Position numbers and translations under genes: made by a program | In this document: piece by piece, positions 31,799 to 47,627 of the stretch | How the letters are laid out: each line of letters opens with the position of its first letter | Position numbering within the stretch: position 1 is the stretch's first letter | NCBI GenBank assembly: GCA_009746045.1 | Contig: RPFO01000240.1 | Location: 942,042 to 1,006,041, forward strand | Length of the DNA: 64,000 bases | Direction of reading: 5' to 3' | DNA from: Mesostigma viride | Taxonomy: Eukaryota; Streptophyta; Mesostigmatophyceae; Mesostigmatales; Mesostigmataceae | Notes under the pieces: generated by a model | What the model saw: the letters and a program-made list of their open reading frames with translations, nothing else | Told to the model about the DNA's origin: nothing | Databases searched by the model: none

Positions 31799-32721
31799 AG
31801 CACATGATTCAAGTACCTGGCATGAAGCACTGCTGACACCACTGCCCTGCACTCAGCAGCGTTGCTGCTGACAGCCTTGCGTCTATGCAACCGGCTGTAC
31901 CATGAAATGAGAGACAAGGGTGCATCATCATTCTGCACAAAATACAAGCCTGACTCCCTTGCCTGCAATTTGGTAATCTGCCTGGACTCCATGGAACTAT
32001 CCATCATAGCTTGGATGTGAATGGTTTTGTGGAGATCCAAAGAATGCAAGATAAGGGGAGGGCCTTCCTGGAGAGTTTTGGTGATGGCTTTGTGACCTAC
32101 TTGCATCAAGACATCATCATCAACTCGGCTAACCACAGCCAGGTGAGGTGCACACGTTGAGCACAACCACCCCAGCTTGCCTCTAATGGTAGGACAGGCT
32201 CCAGGTTTGATTTTTGTTTGCAAGACCTCCAAGCAGCTGTGCATGTAATCATTGGGAGAATAAAGTGCACACACCCACTGGTTTTGATGCTGCTGGAGTT
32301 GTAACATTGTGCCACAAAATTTTATGGCAGTGGTGCCCAGCTCTACTTGCTTGCCAATCTCAAAATGCTGTGACACTTGTTGAATAAAATCATCTACAGC
32401 ACGCCTTGGCCCAGCAATCAGCTGATCATCCTCATGCCACACAAAGGTGAGTATGCCATGAGGGTGTGGGACCACAAAGAAGCAAGGGTCTATGTCATCA
32501 TATCTAGCCCCTAGCTTTTCAAACACAGCCTGAGCTGACATCCTGAAAATTCGAGGAGCTGATTGCAGCCCTTCAACACCTATGTTGGCTTTCAGGTACT
32601 GCTGAGGGATGTGTTTTGCCCAAACTCTGGGAGTGGAGACTACATACACCTGACCATGCCACACTTGTTGTGCTATTTCAGGTGAGCCTTTCAGGAAAGC
32701 CCTTTTAATGTCTGTAGCCTT
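31799..32721 (-). pseudogene. Copia D reverse transcriptase and start of RNase H
   Basis: Encodes DIKRAFLKG (start of the palm), EGLQSAPRIFRMS, the active-site box VWHEDDQLIAGP, SRVDDDVL, the RNase H MMDSSMESRQI and WYSRLHRRKAVSSNAAECRAV, up to YLNHVLV where Copia C inserted. The box has His in place of the usual Tyr (H-E-D-D). On the 5' side it is cut from the main ORF by the 95-bp LINE tail, which shifts the frame. Confidence 0.87.
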
Positions 32722-32830
32722 ACATATATAGTCATGGCTCTGTATATAGGTTTATAGCTGGGCGTTTGCTTTGGTTTGAGTGATTTCACTCTGCTGTAAG
32801 TATAATTATATTTTTAACATATATAGTCAT
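32722..32830 (+). mobile_element. 5'-truncated LINE tail (95 bp) inside Copia D RT
   Basis: The 14-mer ACATATATAGTCAT occurs at 32722-32735 and 32817-32830. The intervening sequence (GGCTCTGTATATAGG...TATTTTTAA) matches the 3' end of the LINE fragment at 44754-44841. Removing 95 bp restores the RT frame GDDYICKATDIKRAFL. A target duplication, a severe 5' truncation and a shared A/T-rich 3' end are what target-primed reverse transcription leaves. Confidence 0.88.
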
Positions 32831-37544
<4,714 letters not shown>

Positions 37545-37580
37545 CGTTTGCGTCCGATGAACCTCAATCGCATGGATCGG

Positions 37581-38159
37581 CTAATCTGCCGTCAACTGGA
37601 AACGTTGCCGAATGATCCAGCCGTTCACCGAAATGAACGCTGGGATGTCGTCCTCCCCAATGGGGAGATAATGGGGTGCGCGCCCGAACGCGACCGGGGG
37701 CGGAACATGTTCCCCATACCGGTCAATGTCCATGATGGCCATCTGTCGGCCCACGGAAAGATTGCCGGACGTCGCAGGTGTCTGCGACGAAAGCTCGATC
37801 GAAGGCCGAGGCCTCGCAGGCTGCACCTCCCCATCCTCCTCTGAGGAGTCACTCCGTTCACGACCCCCGTCACCTGCGACGGGGGAATTACGTGCCCGGG
37901 GGACCTGCCCCCCAGTTGCCATGGCGGACGAACCGCCAATGGCAAACGGACGACCGCTCGCCATCCCCCGGGCGCCGGGCCCCACCTGCGGGGTCCGACG
38001 CCTGGGGTGGTCGGCGACCACCGTGCGGAAGGTGACGTTGGGCGTCACCCTCGCAGCATCATTGGCGGAGGGCGTGCCCTCCGGAGCGAGTCGGGGTGAG
38101 GTGCGCCTGGCAGGCGCCTTCCCCTTGTTGTTGTTGTTGTCGCCGTTGTTGGAAGCCAT
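37581..38159 (-). CDS. Copia D ORF0 / gag N-terminal part ending at in-frame TAG
   Basis: Starts at the MASNNGDNNNNKGK methionine 40 nt from the LTR and runs 192 codons to a TAG at 37581, in the same frame as the 1576-residue ORF that reopens at 37544. Basic and disordered at first (ARRTSPRLAPEG), then GEHVPPPVAFGRAPHYLPIGEDD. It may be one gag broken by a nonsense codon, a readthrough stop, or a separate ORF like that of Copia A. No domain recognised. Confidence 0.65.
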   Translation of the reverse strand: MASNNGDNNNNKGKAPARRTSPRLAPEGTPSANDAARVTPNVTFRTVVADHPRRRTPQVGPGARGMASGRPFAIGGSSAMATGGQVPRARNSPVAGDGGRERSDSSEEDGEVQPARPRPSIELSSQTPATSGNLSVGRQMAIMDIDRYGEHVPPPVAFGRAPHYLPIGEDDIPAFISVNGWIIRQRFQLTAD

Positions 38160-38199
38160 ATTTTTTGATTTGCGAAAAAATAAAAAACTTTTCAGTCCA

Positions 38200-38657
38200 A
38201 GTTGGATGGAGTCGAACGACGATAGACAACTGCTGAAGCTGAAAGCGAATGATGATTGTATTAGCAATAATACAATGAGAGAGCAATGGAAGCTGAGGGC
38301 TCAGAATGGAACGTCTGGGCAAACTCGGGTGCTGCGGCACTCCCCAGTGCTACGCCTATATGCCTATGGCGGTGCTACCTGCAGCACCTCACCAGTGGAC
38401 AACTGTACACTGCAATGCCATGCGACCACGTCACTAGCATCAACTGCACTTGGCCCGTCCAGAACCGGATAACCCGGGTCTGGCGGGTCGAGCTAGAGTC
38501 TAGGCACAGTCTGGCACTAACCGCACATCGGTCCACATGACACCTCAGTACCGTACACCCTGCCGTACTGTACTGAGGTGTCCCGCTCAGCCGCGGTAGG
38601 CAATACGCGGCGCGCAGGCCGGAAATCCGTGTGTCAGCCTAAGCATCTCATCTAACT
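38200..38657 (-). repeat. Copia D 5' LTR
   Basis: 458 bp, apparently identical to 23815-24272. On the minus strand the terminal ACT is followed directly by TGGACTGAAAAG, a plausible tRNA primer site because it begins TGG. Confidence 0.93.
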
Positions 38658-38918
38658 GGATCCCCCCCTTCTCTCCTGCTTGCAAGCCTCTGCCAGCCTA
38701 TGATGTAACATGCCCAGACGCAACAGAATAAATAAGGGTGGTCAATCTGGATTTCCTTACTATATGCCGTGGCCCATGATGGGGGCGAGGGTAGACCAGC
38801 CATATTTTATAGTTGGAAGGCATGTGAAGAACACATCAAGGATAAGATAATGTCCAAAGACTCTAGTGCTAAGTGGAAGGGGTTTGATAACATCACAGAT
38901 GCACACTAGGAACTCGGT

Positions 38919-39260
38919 TCTGATAAAATTACCTAATTTCATCAGAATTTATCAGAGTGTAGATATTTTTATCAGAAAATTCTGACAAAATAGATAAAAT
39001 TCTGATGGTAGATGATAAAATTCTGACAAAATTTGTAGAGAAAATCTGATATTCTGATAAAAAAACACAAAGTGTAGATAATCTCTGATAAAATCTGATA
39101 AAATTCTGAAAAAATAGATAAAAAAATATCTAGTCTGATAAAATCTGATAGAATCGGATAAAAAATACAGAGTCTGATAAAATCTGATAGAATTGGATGA
39201 AAAATACAGATTCTGATAAAATGAGTATGATAAAAGGCGCAGAAATCTGATAAAAGCCAG
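38919..39260. repeat. CACTA left subterminal motif cluster
   Basis: More than ten copies of TCTGATAAAA or close variants at irregular spacing, mirrored at the other end of the element. Confidence 0.8.
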
Positions 39261-39540
39261 CCAGGTCCACTCAAGCACCATGCATGGGCCCATGGCGTGC
39301 AAGACGCGCGCCTGGCCATGAAGATGATACAATGCAATATAGATTGCCTGCATGCAAGGCAAAAATACATCATCCGGCAAAGCACAAAATGACACACACA
39401 AAAATTCGTATGTGAGATGAATACCAGACGCTTGACATGCCAATGCCTTTGCATGACTTAGATTAGTTGTCTGTAAGGAAGCGGGGCGAGACCGCAGCAG
39501 TCGCGTGGCTATCTACGAGTGCCGGCTTGTGTGAGGACCG

Positions 39541-39657
<117 letters not shown>

Positions 39658-40489
39658 GAGAGGCTGAGGAAGAACTTGGCCTAATATTCTCGCCTTAAGT
39701 GTCCCTATGTGCCTCACAAGTTGTAGGGAACTGCTAACCCCAAGGAATCCCTAGGTGAGAGCGCAGCGTTGCAAATTTACTTAAACAAGTGGGAATCACA
39801 AAGTTTCTCTAACTTGTGAAGAGGTCTTGCAATCTAGTTTCTTCCGATCTCTATATGGTTAATACGGCACTCTAAAAGTAATGCCACATCAGTGCCAAGA
39901 AAAAGTAATGACAATCAACAAAAAATATGCCCCGTACTTGCTGGTAGGAATAAAGTCAAATGAGGCTGAACGCTCTACTTCTTTAGTTGACACCAAAAGG
40001 AGTGGAGGACTCGTTTAGGGTGAGTGTGTTGGGAGGGAATGACAAAAAGCTGTGATTATCAGGGAAAAGGATAAATTTGCAATGCTGCTACCCATGCAAG
40101 GAAGGAAGAGAAAATGTAGCAATGCCATGCATGTCAACCAAGGCTACTGGATCGCAACACATTAGCGACAGCAAAGGAGTTGTTACAAATGCCACATATT
40201 TGTAGCTGAAAGCAGGAGCAGCGGGCTCGAAAAATACCAACATTGCACGGAAGCACAAGGAAAATATTCCAATGGTGGCTGCCACGCACAGCACGTTTAC
40301 AACTTCAGGGATGGACACTACAGGATGATGACCGTTGCTCACCATCAAGAATTGGCCGCGCTGGACAGCCGACCAAGAGCTCGTCGCTGCCACATGAGAC
40401 GGGGCCGCTTCAAAGTCCAACGGAACAGGCATCACAAGTACACGCGCAAGACTGACATCAAAATGGCAACAAAGATGCACACATACGAA

Positions 40490-42140
40490 TGTATGGAGGA
40501 GGGCCGTAAGCTTAAATAAGGAAAGTTTGTTAAAACAAGGAAAGTGACGCAAGAGCAGACGGTGTCATACATGATCATATTGATGCCCTTCACGAACATT
40601 GAACCATATTTGGTTCGCATGGTACACTTGGACCATCTATATATGAAACTGCTGCAGCACTTCATGAAAGCATGGCTAACTTGGCATAGAACTGAGCGGC
40701 CCATGGCAGCCTAGGCCCTAGGGGGATGCATGAAAATGCCACTTCGTGCGTACGGCATGTTAAAGTCGATGCAAAGCTGTCAGTATTTCAGACCAAGAAT
40801 TACTTGCTCACCTCAAATGGTGAAGAGTTGGCAGCTTCTGGATGTCCGATTTGGGCTGTGCCTACCACTGAGCGAACAGATCGATTAAACCTTATTTCTA
40901 GACCATGCCTGTGTTTGTCCCCCGATGGCTACTTCTGGCCCTGTCTGAGCTAGCTACTAATTTCACAAAAAAATGGCGACCTAATTGCTACATAAATCTC
41001 GACGGTCATCAGTGAGTCTATGCTCCTATTCCTATCAATACGTCGTTCCTACAATATCGACATTGCTGGAAAAGTCGCATAATCCCGCCTTGGCAGCGAG
41101 CCGATCGCAGCTCCGTTCCAGCCTTCCCGGCCACCATCTGTGCGTATGGCAGAGCTGAGAGCAGTGTGCAAGGTCAAGGTCTTTCACTTTTCGTCGTTGA
41201 ACTTCAACGGTAACACCCGCGCAACCACAGGGAGCATGGCTCGCAAAATTTGAGAAGTCGCAAACTCGCAATTTTCTGCTGAGCTCTGTCGGGCAACCGG
41301 CGTGTGCAGAGATGAGAGAACGGTACGGTCGTCGCCGTCGCCTATTATAATTGTCCACACATTCGCGTCCGTCTGTCAGTCATCAGTGATCAGTCAGTCA
41401 GTTTATGCCCATGCGAGGCCGTCTACTAAAGATCAGTTCCTACAGCGCTGAACAATGCAATTCTTACCACACACGTTTGCGAGAAACTTGTCTACTACAA
41501 CTTGATATCGCCACATAATGCCCACTTCCTGTCGTCATTCAGGTGAATTTTTGCCGGTCATCCGATAGGAGACGACGCCTTTCTACACGAGTAGTAACCA
41601 ATGGATCATAAAATTCCATGACTCTCTAGTATCGCTTGGCTGGGACCGCTTGCTGCTGGCGTGGCCTCGTACCTCCTCGCCGTACCGTTCAGACTGCGGT
41701 CGACGGCGGCCCACAGCTTGGGAGTTGGGAATGGAATCAATTGGACACCAATCTTTCGCTACAAGGTCCAGTACCCGTGCCCCAAATTCAAATTTTGCGC
41801 CGAAACCTGCCGATGGCAACGGAAGGTAAAACGTGAAGGTACGAAGGTTTTGTGCGCAGGCAAATCCATGTTGACATTCAGTAGTGCTGGGGTTAGGGCC
41901 GGGCAGTGAGGGCACTTACACGCTAGCTCGAGCAATGGGGCAACCGAGTTCTATGAGTGCCACCACTCAGTGTGCGATAGCAGACGCTGCAGGTCCGCGA
42001 GATGAGGTGATTTCTGTAGACTGTAGCAAACGCGGCGTATCAGTATGGATGTAGGTGCACTGTCGATGTATGCTGAGCTTGTACACGGAGGTAGCAATGG
42101 AGGGAGAAACGTATGCAGTCCTGAATCAAGCAGTTCCTTA
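40490..42140. other. Unique centre of the CACTA element
   Basis: About 1.65 kb that is not part of the inverted arms. Only short ORFs occur, with no recognised domain. It could be a captured host fragment or a decayed transposase region. Confidence 0.5.
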
Positions 42141-43157
42141 CGCTGGAACACATGTGCATCTGTGTTGCCATTGTGGTGTCAATTTTGCGCGTGTACTTGT
42201 GATGCCTGATACCGTTGGACTTGCACGCGGCCCCATCGCATGTGGCAGCGACAAGCTCTTGGTCGCCTGTCCAGCGCGGCGAATTCTTGATGGTGAGCAA
42301 CAGTGGTCATTCTTTATGTAGTGCTCATTCCTCCAATTATCAACGTGCTGTGCGTGTCAGCCACCATTGGCCTTGTTCTTCCAGCTTCCGTGCATGATTT
42401 TTTTGTAGCCCGCTGGTGATGCTCTCAGCTACAAATAGTTGGCTTTATTCGTACCAATTCCTTCGCTGTCGGTAGAACCTTCTATGCAATCCAGTAGCCT
42501 TGGTTAACATTCGTGGCATTGCTGGATTATATCTCGCTTCCTTGCAGGGGTAGCATCTTTGCATATTTATCCTTTTTGCTCAGATCACAGCTTTTTGTCA
42601 TGCCCTCCCTCCCACACCCCACCCTGAACGACTCCTGCTAGTGTCAACTGCAGACGTAGAGCCTTCAGCCTCGTTAGATTTCATCCTACCTGTAACGGGG
42701 CATATTGTTGGTTGATTGGCCTTGCTTTTTCTTGGCACTAATCAGGCGTTTCTTTCTTATTGCCGTATTAACCATGTAGAGATTGCAATGAAGTAGATTG
42801 TGAGGCCTCTTGGCATGTTAGGGAAACTTTGCAACTCCAGGATTCCTGGGTGTGCAGGTCCCTACAACTTGTGAGGCATGTAGATACAATTTAGGTGAAC
42901 ATCACTGGCCAATTCTTTTCTCGAGCACCCCTGTCTCTCTCTTGGCCATGTATCTCACCTTCTTTGTCCTAAAACTAGGCCGGTACTCATAGATAGCCAC
43001 GCAACTGCTGCGATCTCGCCCGCATCCTTACATACAAGTGAACTGAAGTCATGCAAAGTTGTTGGCACGTCCAGCGCGTAGCGTTCATCTCACTAACAAA
43101 TTTTTGTGTGTACCGATGCGTGCTTTGCTGGATGATGTATTTTTGTCTTACATGCAG

Positions 43158-43394
43158 GCAATATACCTAACACAGTCGGGCCGGGCACATCCGTCAGTCC
43201 AACACGGCGATAGGCCACATGCGGATGCAGATTTTGTAGGCTCTGAGCCTTGGTCACATTGCCGTAGCACTCGACAGTATCCTGTGATTGTTTCTAGAGA
43301 GTCATCCAGTTATTTCAGCAATGGTGGCTGGGACAGCCCTAGTGATGGTTTCAGTGATGATGAGGATGATGACTTTGATGACGAGGACTGTTGA
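43158..43394 (+). other. Possible terminal exon with acidic tail inside CACTA
   Basis: An open frame after a good splice-acceptor-like CATGCAG ends in VSRESSSYFSNGGWDSPSDG, then an Asp/Glu-rich tail and TGA. The acidic tail lies outside the arm-matched part I could align. It may be the last exon of a captured gene or of an original CACTA protein. No homolog recognised. Confidence 0.3.
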
Positions 43395-43548
43395 GCCCCG
43401 TTGTACTTCTCGGTCAACAGATTTTATATTGCATTTGTGAGATGATTGTGGGTGTCTATTTTGCACACCACCCACAGCCATGCTTGAGTGCACCGTTCCT
43501 TGTGTGTGTATCAATACAGTTTGTGTTCGTATTCGATCAGTTGTGCCA

Positions 43549-43695
43549 TTTTATCAGATTTTACCTAGGCGCCATTTTATCAGATTTTTCACAGGCACCA
43601 TTTTATCAGATTTTACCTAGGCGCCATTTTATCAGATTTTACCTAGGTGCCATTTTATCAGATTTTACCTAGGTGCCATTTTATCAAGTTGACCT
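43549..43695. repeat. CACTA right subterminal tandem repeat
   Basis: Five to six copies of a unit of about 29 bp, CATTTTATCAGATTTTACC plus TAGGCGC, carrying the inverted subterminal motif. Confidence 0.88.
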
Positions 43696-44049
43696 AGACT
43701 TGATAAAATGTACATCCTAGATAAAATCTGATAAAATTATAGGAAAATATCAGACGTTTTATCAGAATTTTATCATAATTTCATCAGAATTTATCAGAAT
43801 TTTATAGGAATTTACCTATTTTTATCAGAATTTTATAGGATTTTATCAGCAATATCAGAACTGAGTTCCTAGTGCAGATAGGTTTGTTAGGGAACCCATG
43901 CCATTGCCTGAGGGGATGCACACCACTCGTGAATGCTCCAAGCCACCCACGCTCAGCAGTCAGGGGGAGGGGACAGCAGTTACAGTTACCTTCTCTCAGT
44001 TGACCATTGGCCCTAGCAGACAGTAGAGGAGACTATTACCAGGGAGTAG

Positions 44050-44846
44050 TACTATGTTCTATATATAATCGGGCGGCCTTGCGGTAGCTGTGGGCAGCCG
44101 CTGGATCCCACGGGGACTCACTACCTTGCCTGCATGGGGGGCCAACAGAATCAGAATTGGTATTTGTATTTGCACACTGTCCTCCTGACGGTGGTGCTCG
44201 CCATGATTCGGTCGGTTTTTCCCCACGCGAACATCCGGTCCGAGGATGCGGATGGCGCTGCCTTCTATTCCCCCAACCACCGGCCTGACATCGTGGTGCT
44301 GGACTTTGAGGGGGGTGGCCGGCATCTGCTTATTGACGTTTCGGTGGCGCGGCCCTTGGCTCTTAGCCACGTGGCTGGGGCCTCCCTCACGGCAGGTTAC
44401 ACGGCGGACCGGGCGGAGCGGGCCAAGCTCCTGGCCTACGGCGACGTCGGGCACCATCGTGTGGTGCCCTTTGTCCTGGAGGAGTTTGGGGCCATGGGGC
44501 CCCTGACCTCCGCCTTCTTCAAGGAGTGTTGCCGGCTCCGGGAGGACCGGCTGGACCTGGAGGGCCAGCGGGCCCCATGGTCGGCGCGGACCTGGACGTC
44601 ATATTGGCGTCAGCGCTTGTCGGTGGCGCTGACTCGGGCCATGGCTGACATCATGCTCCGCCGTACGCGGGCTGATTTTGCGGTGCAGCAGGGCTATTAG
44701 GTTCCTCCCGTTAGGCGTTTCCATTGGTCTTATCGTAGTATAGAGCTTTGACATGGCTCTGTCTATAGGTTTATAGCTGGGCGTTTGCTTTGGTTTGAGT
44801 GATTTCACTCTGCTGTAAGAAATTATATTTTTAATATATATAGATC
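44050..44846 (+). pseudogene. 5'-truncated LINE: zinc motif and restriction-like endonuclease plus 3' UTR
   Basis: An open frame from about 44050 to TAG at 44698-44700. It starts with CGSCGQPLDPTGTHYLAC (C-x2-C-x8-H-x3-C), then HRPDIVVLDF and LLIDVSV, with a Lys in AERAKLL. This is the CCHC finger followed by a PD-(D/E)xK-like endonuclease found at the C terminus of R2/CRE/NeSL-type non-LTR retrotransposons, which nick the target. RT is missing, so it is a 5'-truncated copy. The 3' UTR ends CTGCTGTAAGAAATTATATTTTTAA. TGTAA close to the end resembles the green-algal polyadenylation signal. A/T-rich TATATATA on both sides is a possible target duplication. Confidence 0.75.
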
Positions 44847-44931
44847 TATAGCACGTGGTTGCTCTCTCTCCCTCTCTCTCTTTCTTCCTGGGGAGGTGTT
44901 GCCTGCAGTGTAAGGTACCGGTACGAGCACC

Positions 44932-45231
44932 ATGCCAACACGGTACCAAACAAGGAATACAAGAGAGACAGAAGACGAGACTAGAGAAAGACACTCAGAG
45001 AACAGAGAGGTAGAACAGGAAGACAACCACGAGCACGGTACAGAGGGGATAGAGGTACCACAGCACGTCCAAGTAGGGACAGGTACAGGTGAGGTCATGG
45101 AGAGACCTGCGGAAGGCTTCCCACGATCCAGAGATCAGAACCCTAGGTTCCCAGCGGATGGGGACAATCTAGACGCCTTAACAGGGCAGGAAGATGACAG
45201 GCGTGACCGAGAGATGCTTCAAGGGGACTCG

Positions 45232-45329
<98 letters not shown>

Positions 45330-45330
45330 G

Positions 45331-45362
<32 letters not shown>

Positions 45363-45750
45363 ACAGTCACCGCAGCAGCAACGGCAACAACAGCGACCCC
45401 GGCCGCAGCAACAACAACCTCAGACGAGACCACAATGGCTACCACATGGTCCTGAGCAGCACGGAGACGAGAATGAAGATGCCCTGCACTACCGTTATCA
45501 GCAGCCAGCTACAGGGCGGCCATCGCATCCTTGGGCGGGGCGGGGGCGTCCCCAGGGACCTCCGCCGGGCCCCGCCCACCGGGGCAGACGCAGAGTGTCC
45601 TTCGGCAGTACTTCTCTGTTACCCACGGCGCTATGGAATTCGGATGATGATGGTGAGATTCCAGGGGCAGATGGCGAGCTCGACGATCTGGAAGGGACTG
45701 GCGAGGTTGACGAGGATCCAGGGACTCAGGGCCCGCCCGTTGGTGTATAG
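44932..45750 (+). pseudogene. Chromovirus F gag, N-terminal part, poly-Gln
   Basis: 272 residues starting at the ATG of MPTRYQTRNTRETEDE. Acidic and charged at first, then a Gln run encoded by CAG/CAA (45231-45366), then HPWAGRGRPQGPPPG and RRVSFGS. The HPWAGRGR and RRVSFG blocks match the B gag (48199-48285), so this is the F gag. It ends at a TAG six bases before the B LTR and lacks the capsid core and zinc knuckle, which should lie beyond B. The Gag N-terminus has no assigned enzymatic role. Confidence 0.8.
45231..45366 (+). repeat. CAG/CAA microsatellite (poly-Gln)
   Basis: About 45 consecutive Gln codons in the F gag fragment. Mixed CAG and CAA use shows it is not a pure CAG run. Confidence 0.95.
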
Positions 45751-45756
45751 ACCACG

Positions 45757-46433
45757 TGTTGCGTGCCCGACCCTTGGAACGGGCGCAACAATGGAATAAA
45801 TTATGTATTTTGGCTTGTTGTCATAGTCCGTAGGACTTTGGGACTCATTTCGGGACTGAATTTGGGAATTGTCCCTTGGTCAGGACTTTTGTATGGAACT
45901 ATGATAGTTTGTGTGATTCGGACTAGTTATTTTGGGCCTAGGTTGATGTATGAGATCTTCTAGGGGCCGGCGCAGTCGCGCCGCGCTGCGTACTTTACAG
46001 CCGGTTAAGATCTTGTATTCATGCGTGGATTCTGTAGGTGAGGGTCGATGTCGACCCGAGGATCTTGTGTGGACTGCATGTTTCGGAGTTCTCTGGAAGG
46101 TCGGCGCCATGTCGGCGCCTCTTGCCAGCTTGGTGGCAGACCTAGGTGAAATTGGTCCGAGGACGAGAGTCTCGTCCTCTTGGTTCGGAATGAAATGAGT
46201 GTGTTATCACCTGTCTGAACCTGGGGCATAATGCCAACTGCATTTGGTAGCTCTATCCTAAATGTGGATTGTGTAGATTAATGCAATATTAATCACCGCG
46301 AGCCGTAACAGGCCTAAAGCCACGCCTGTTCCGTTATTCCCACTCCCAAAGAGTGGTCGTGGTTAGCCAAGAAACCGGTGACAACCTACCTTAACAATAG
46401 GATCTCTCGCACGACCCGGATGGGTTCGTTACA
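45757..46433 (+). repeat. Chromovirus B 5' LTR
   Basis: 677 bp, TGTTGCGTGCCC...CGTTACA, with canonical TG...CA ends. A start hairpin (GTTGCGTGCCC...GGGCGCAAC) and an internal hairpin (GAGGACGAGA-G-TCTCGTCCTC, about 46159-46179) are shared with the F LTR. Confidence 0.82.
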
Positions 46434-46434
46434 C

Positions 46435-46447
46435 TGGTTATCGGAGG
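46435..46447 (+). promoter_or_regulatory. Chromovirus B primer-binding site
   Basis: TGGTTATCGGAGG, identical to that of chromovirus F and one mismatch plus one gap from the LARD2 site TGGCATCGGAGG. Confidence 0.7.
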
Positions 46448-47096
46448 TTAGGTTAGGGTGGTTTTACAGGGCGGCCCAAAGCCGTGTTTAGCTTAGCGCA
46501 GGCCCAGAGCCGACCGGCATCATCCCGCCCAGCATCGGCGGTTGCCAGATCCCGGGGACGCTCAGGACAGCTACAGCCACAGCCGGCACGCCATCCAAGA
46601 CCTCTTAACCCTTTGAGGGGTGTCATAGGACGCTAGACGTCCATGCAAGTGGTAAGATTTCCCTGATTTCCTTCTTGCCCCCCCCCCCCTGTCTTACCCA
46701 CGCGCGTAGAAACGGGGTTTTTGTTCTTTGTCGTAATCCGTTTTCATGTCTGTAAACGTTTGTGAGCGGGTTGTCCCAAAGACAGCCCTCGTGAGCCGTG
46801 GGTGGACCCCCAAAGGGCAACGCTGCCTACGGCTCGAGGGTAGTCACCGGCTGGCCGTTGCCTAACTGTGTTGCCGGTGGCTGGACCTCAACGTCTTTCG
46901 TACTGTTTGTGAACGTTTCGTTTCTGCCTTGTGTTTCTCTCTCGCTGTGAGCACGTCACCTGCACGTAGAGGTATCCTGGGTGGGCTTTCCTCCCTTTCT
47001 TTCCCCTTCCTGCATTGCATGCTTGAATACCGTGTGATATTGCTTTATACCTAATCGGTAGTTCATGGGAACCTCCCGCAGCAGACGTAATAATGA
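46448..47096 (+). other. Chromovirus B leader
   Basis: Non-coding stretch between PBS and the viroplasmin-like ORF, including a C-run at 46679-46690. I see no gene. Confidence 0.6.
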
Positions 47097-47420
47097 AGGA
47101 GGATATATAGACGTATTAATCAAGGAGGTAGATCCCAATACCTATACTATGCAGTAGCACACGACGGGGCCACAGGCCAACCAGGCATTTTTTATAGTTG
47201 GGCTGCGTGTAGCAATCATATTAAGGATAAAGTCTTACACCCAACGTCGTTAGCTAGATGGCAGGGATTTAATACATTAGCTGAGGCAGATCAGTTTATT
47301 AGGGATAATATGCCCCTCCCAGAAGGGCTGCACCAGACTAGGCGTGGCACCCAGTTACCTGCACAGGATGTGTTGCATGCACTGGAGCAGCTTCACCTGG
47401 GCCCAGTCGCTAGTGCATAA
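47097..47420 (+). CDS. Chromovirus B leader ORF: viroplasmin/RNase H1-N-like domain
   Basis: An open frame of 107 codons from just after TGA at 47094 to TAA at 47418-47420. Core motifs are YYAVAHDGATGQPGIFYSW, HIKDK, ARWQGFNTLAEADQFI and PLPEGLHQ. The same domain occurs in Caulimovirus P6 and at the N-terminus of eukaryotic RNase H1, where it binds RNA-DNA hybrids. There is no in-frame ATG before the domain, so splicing, frameshift or non-AUG initiation is needed. It sits about 200 bp before gag. Conservation between F and B despite diverged DNA suggests it is selected. Its role (hybrid handling, RNA binding or translation) is not known. Confidence 0.8.
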   Translation, partial: RRIYRRINQGGRSQYLYYAVAHDGATGQPGIFYSWAACSNHIKDKVLHPTSLARWQGFNTLAEADQFIRDNMPLPEGLHQTRRGTQLPAQDVLHALEQLHLGPVASA

Positions 47421-47627
47421 GTACTACTACCGCTACTAGATACTAGTATAGAGTGAGACTGCCAATAGCCTAGATACAAGAGTTAGTAGATAATATTAGT
47501 ACCATTAATTAATTTAGTACCATTAGTTAGCAGCATTAGTTGTGGCTGCCTCTTTTCTTTCGTGCTTGCTTGTGTTTGGGGAGGTATTGTGTACCTAGTA
47601 CGGTGCTGGTGAGGTACGTGGGCCCAA

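Noticed and set aside
32722-32830. The 95-bp insert as a spliceosomal intron or introner
   Set aside because: No position within the duplicated ends gives GT...AG (or AT...AC) on either strand while restoring the frame, and the insert matches a LINE 3' end.
43549-43695. CRISPR-like spaced repeats
   Set aside because: Units of about 29 bp are contiguous without unique spacers and lie in the subterminal region of a CACTA element.
44059-44457. Minus-strand ORF of 132 codons
   Set aside because: Antisense to the LINE endonuclease frame.
45757-46433. This LTR as the 3' LTR of chromovirus F
   Set aside because: It is longer (677 against about 587 bp) and clearly diverged from the F LTR, has no purine tract before it, and is followed by a PBS and a full set of genes.
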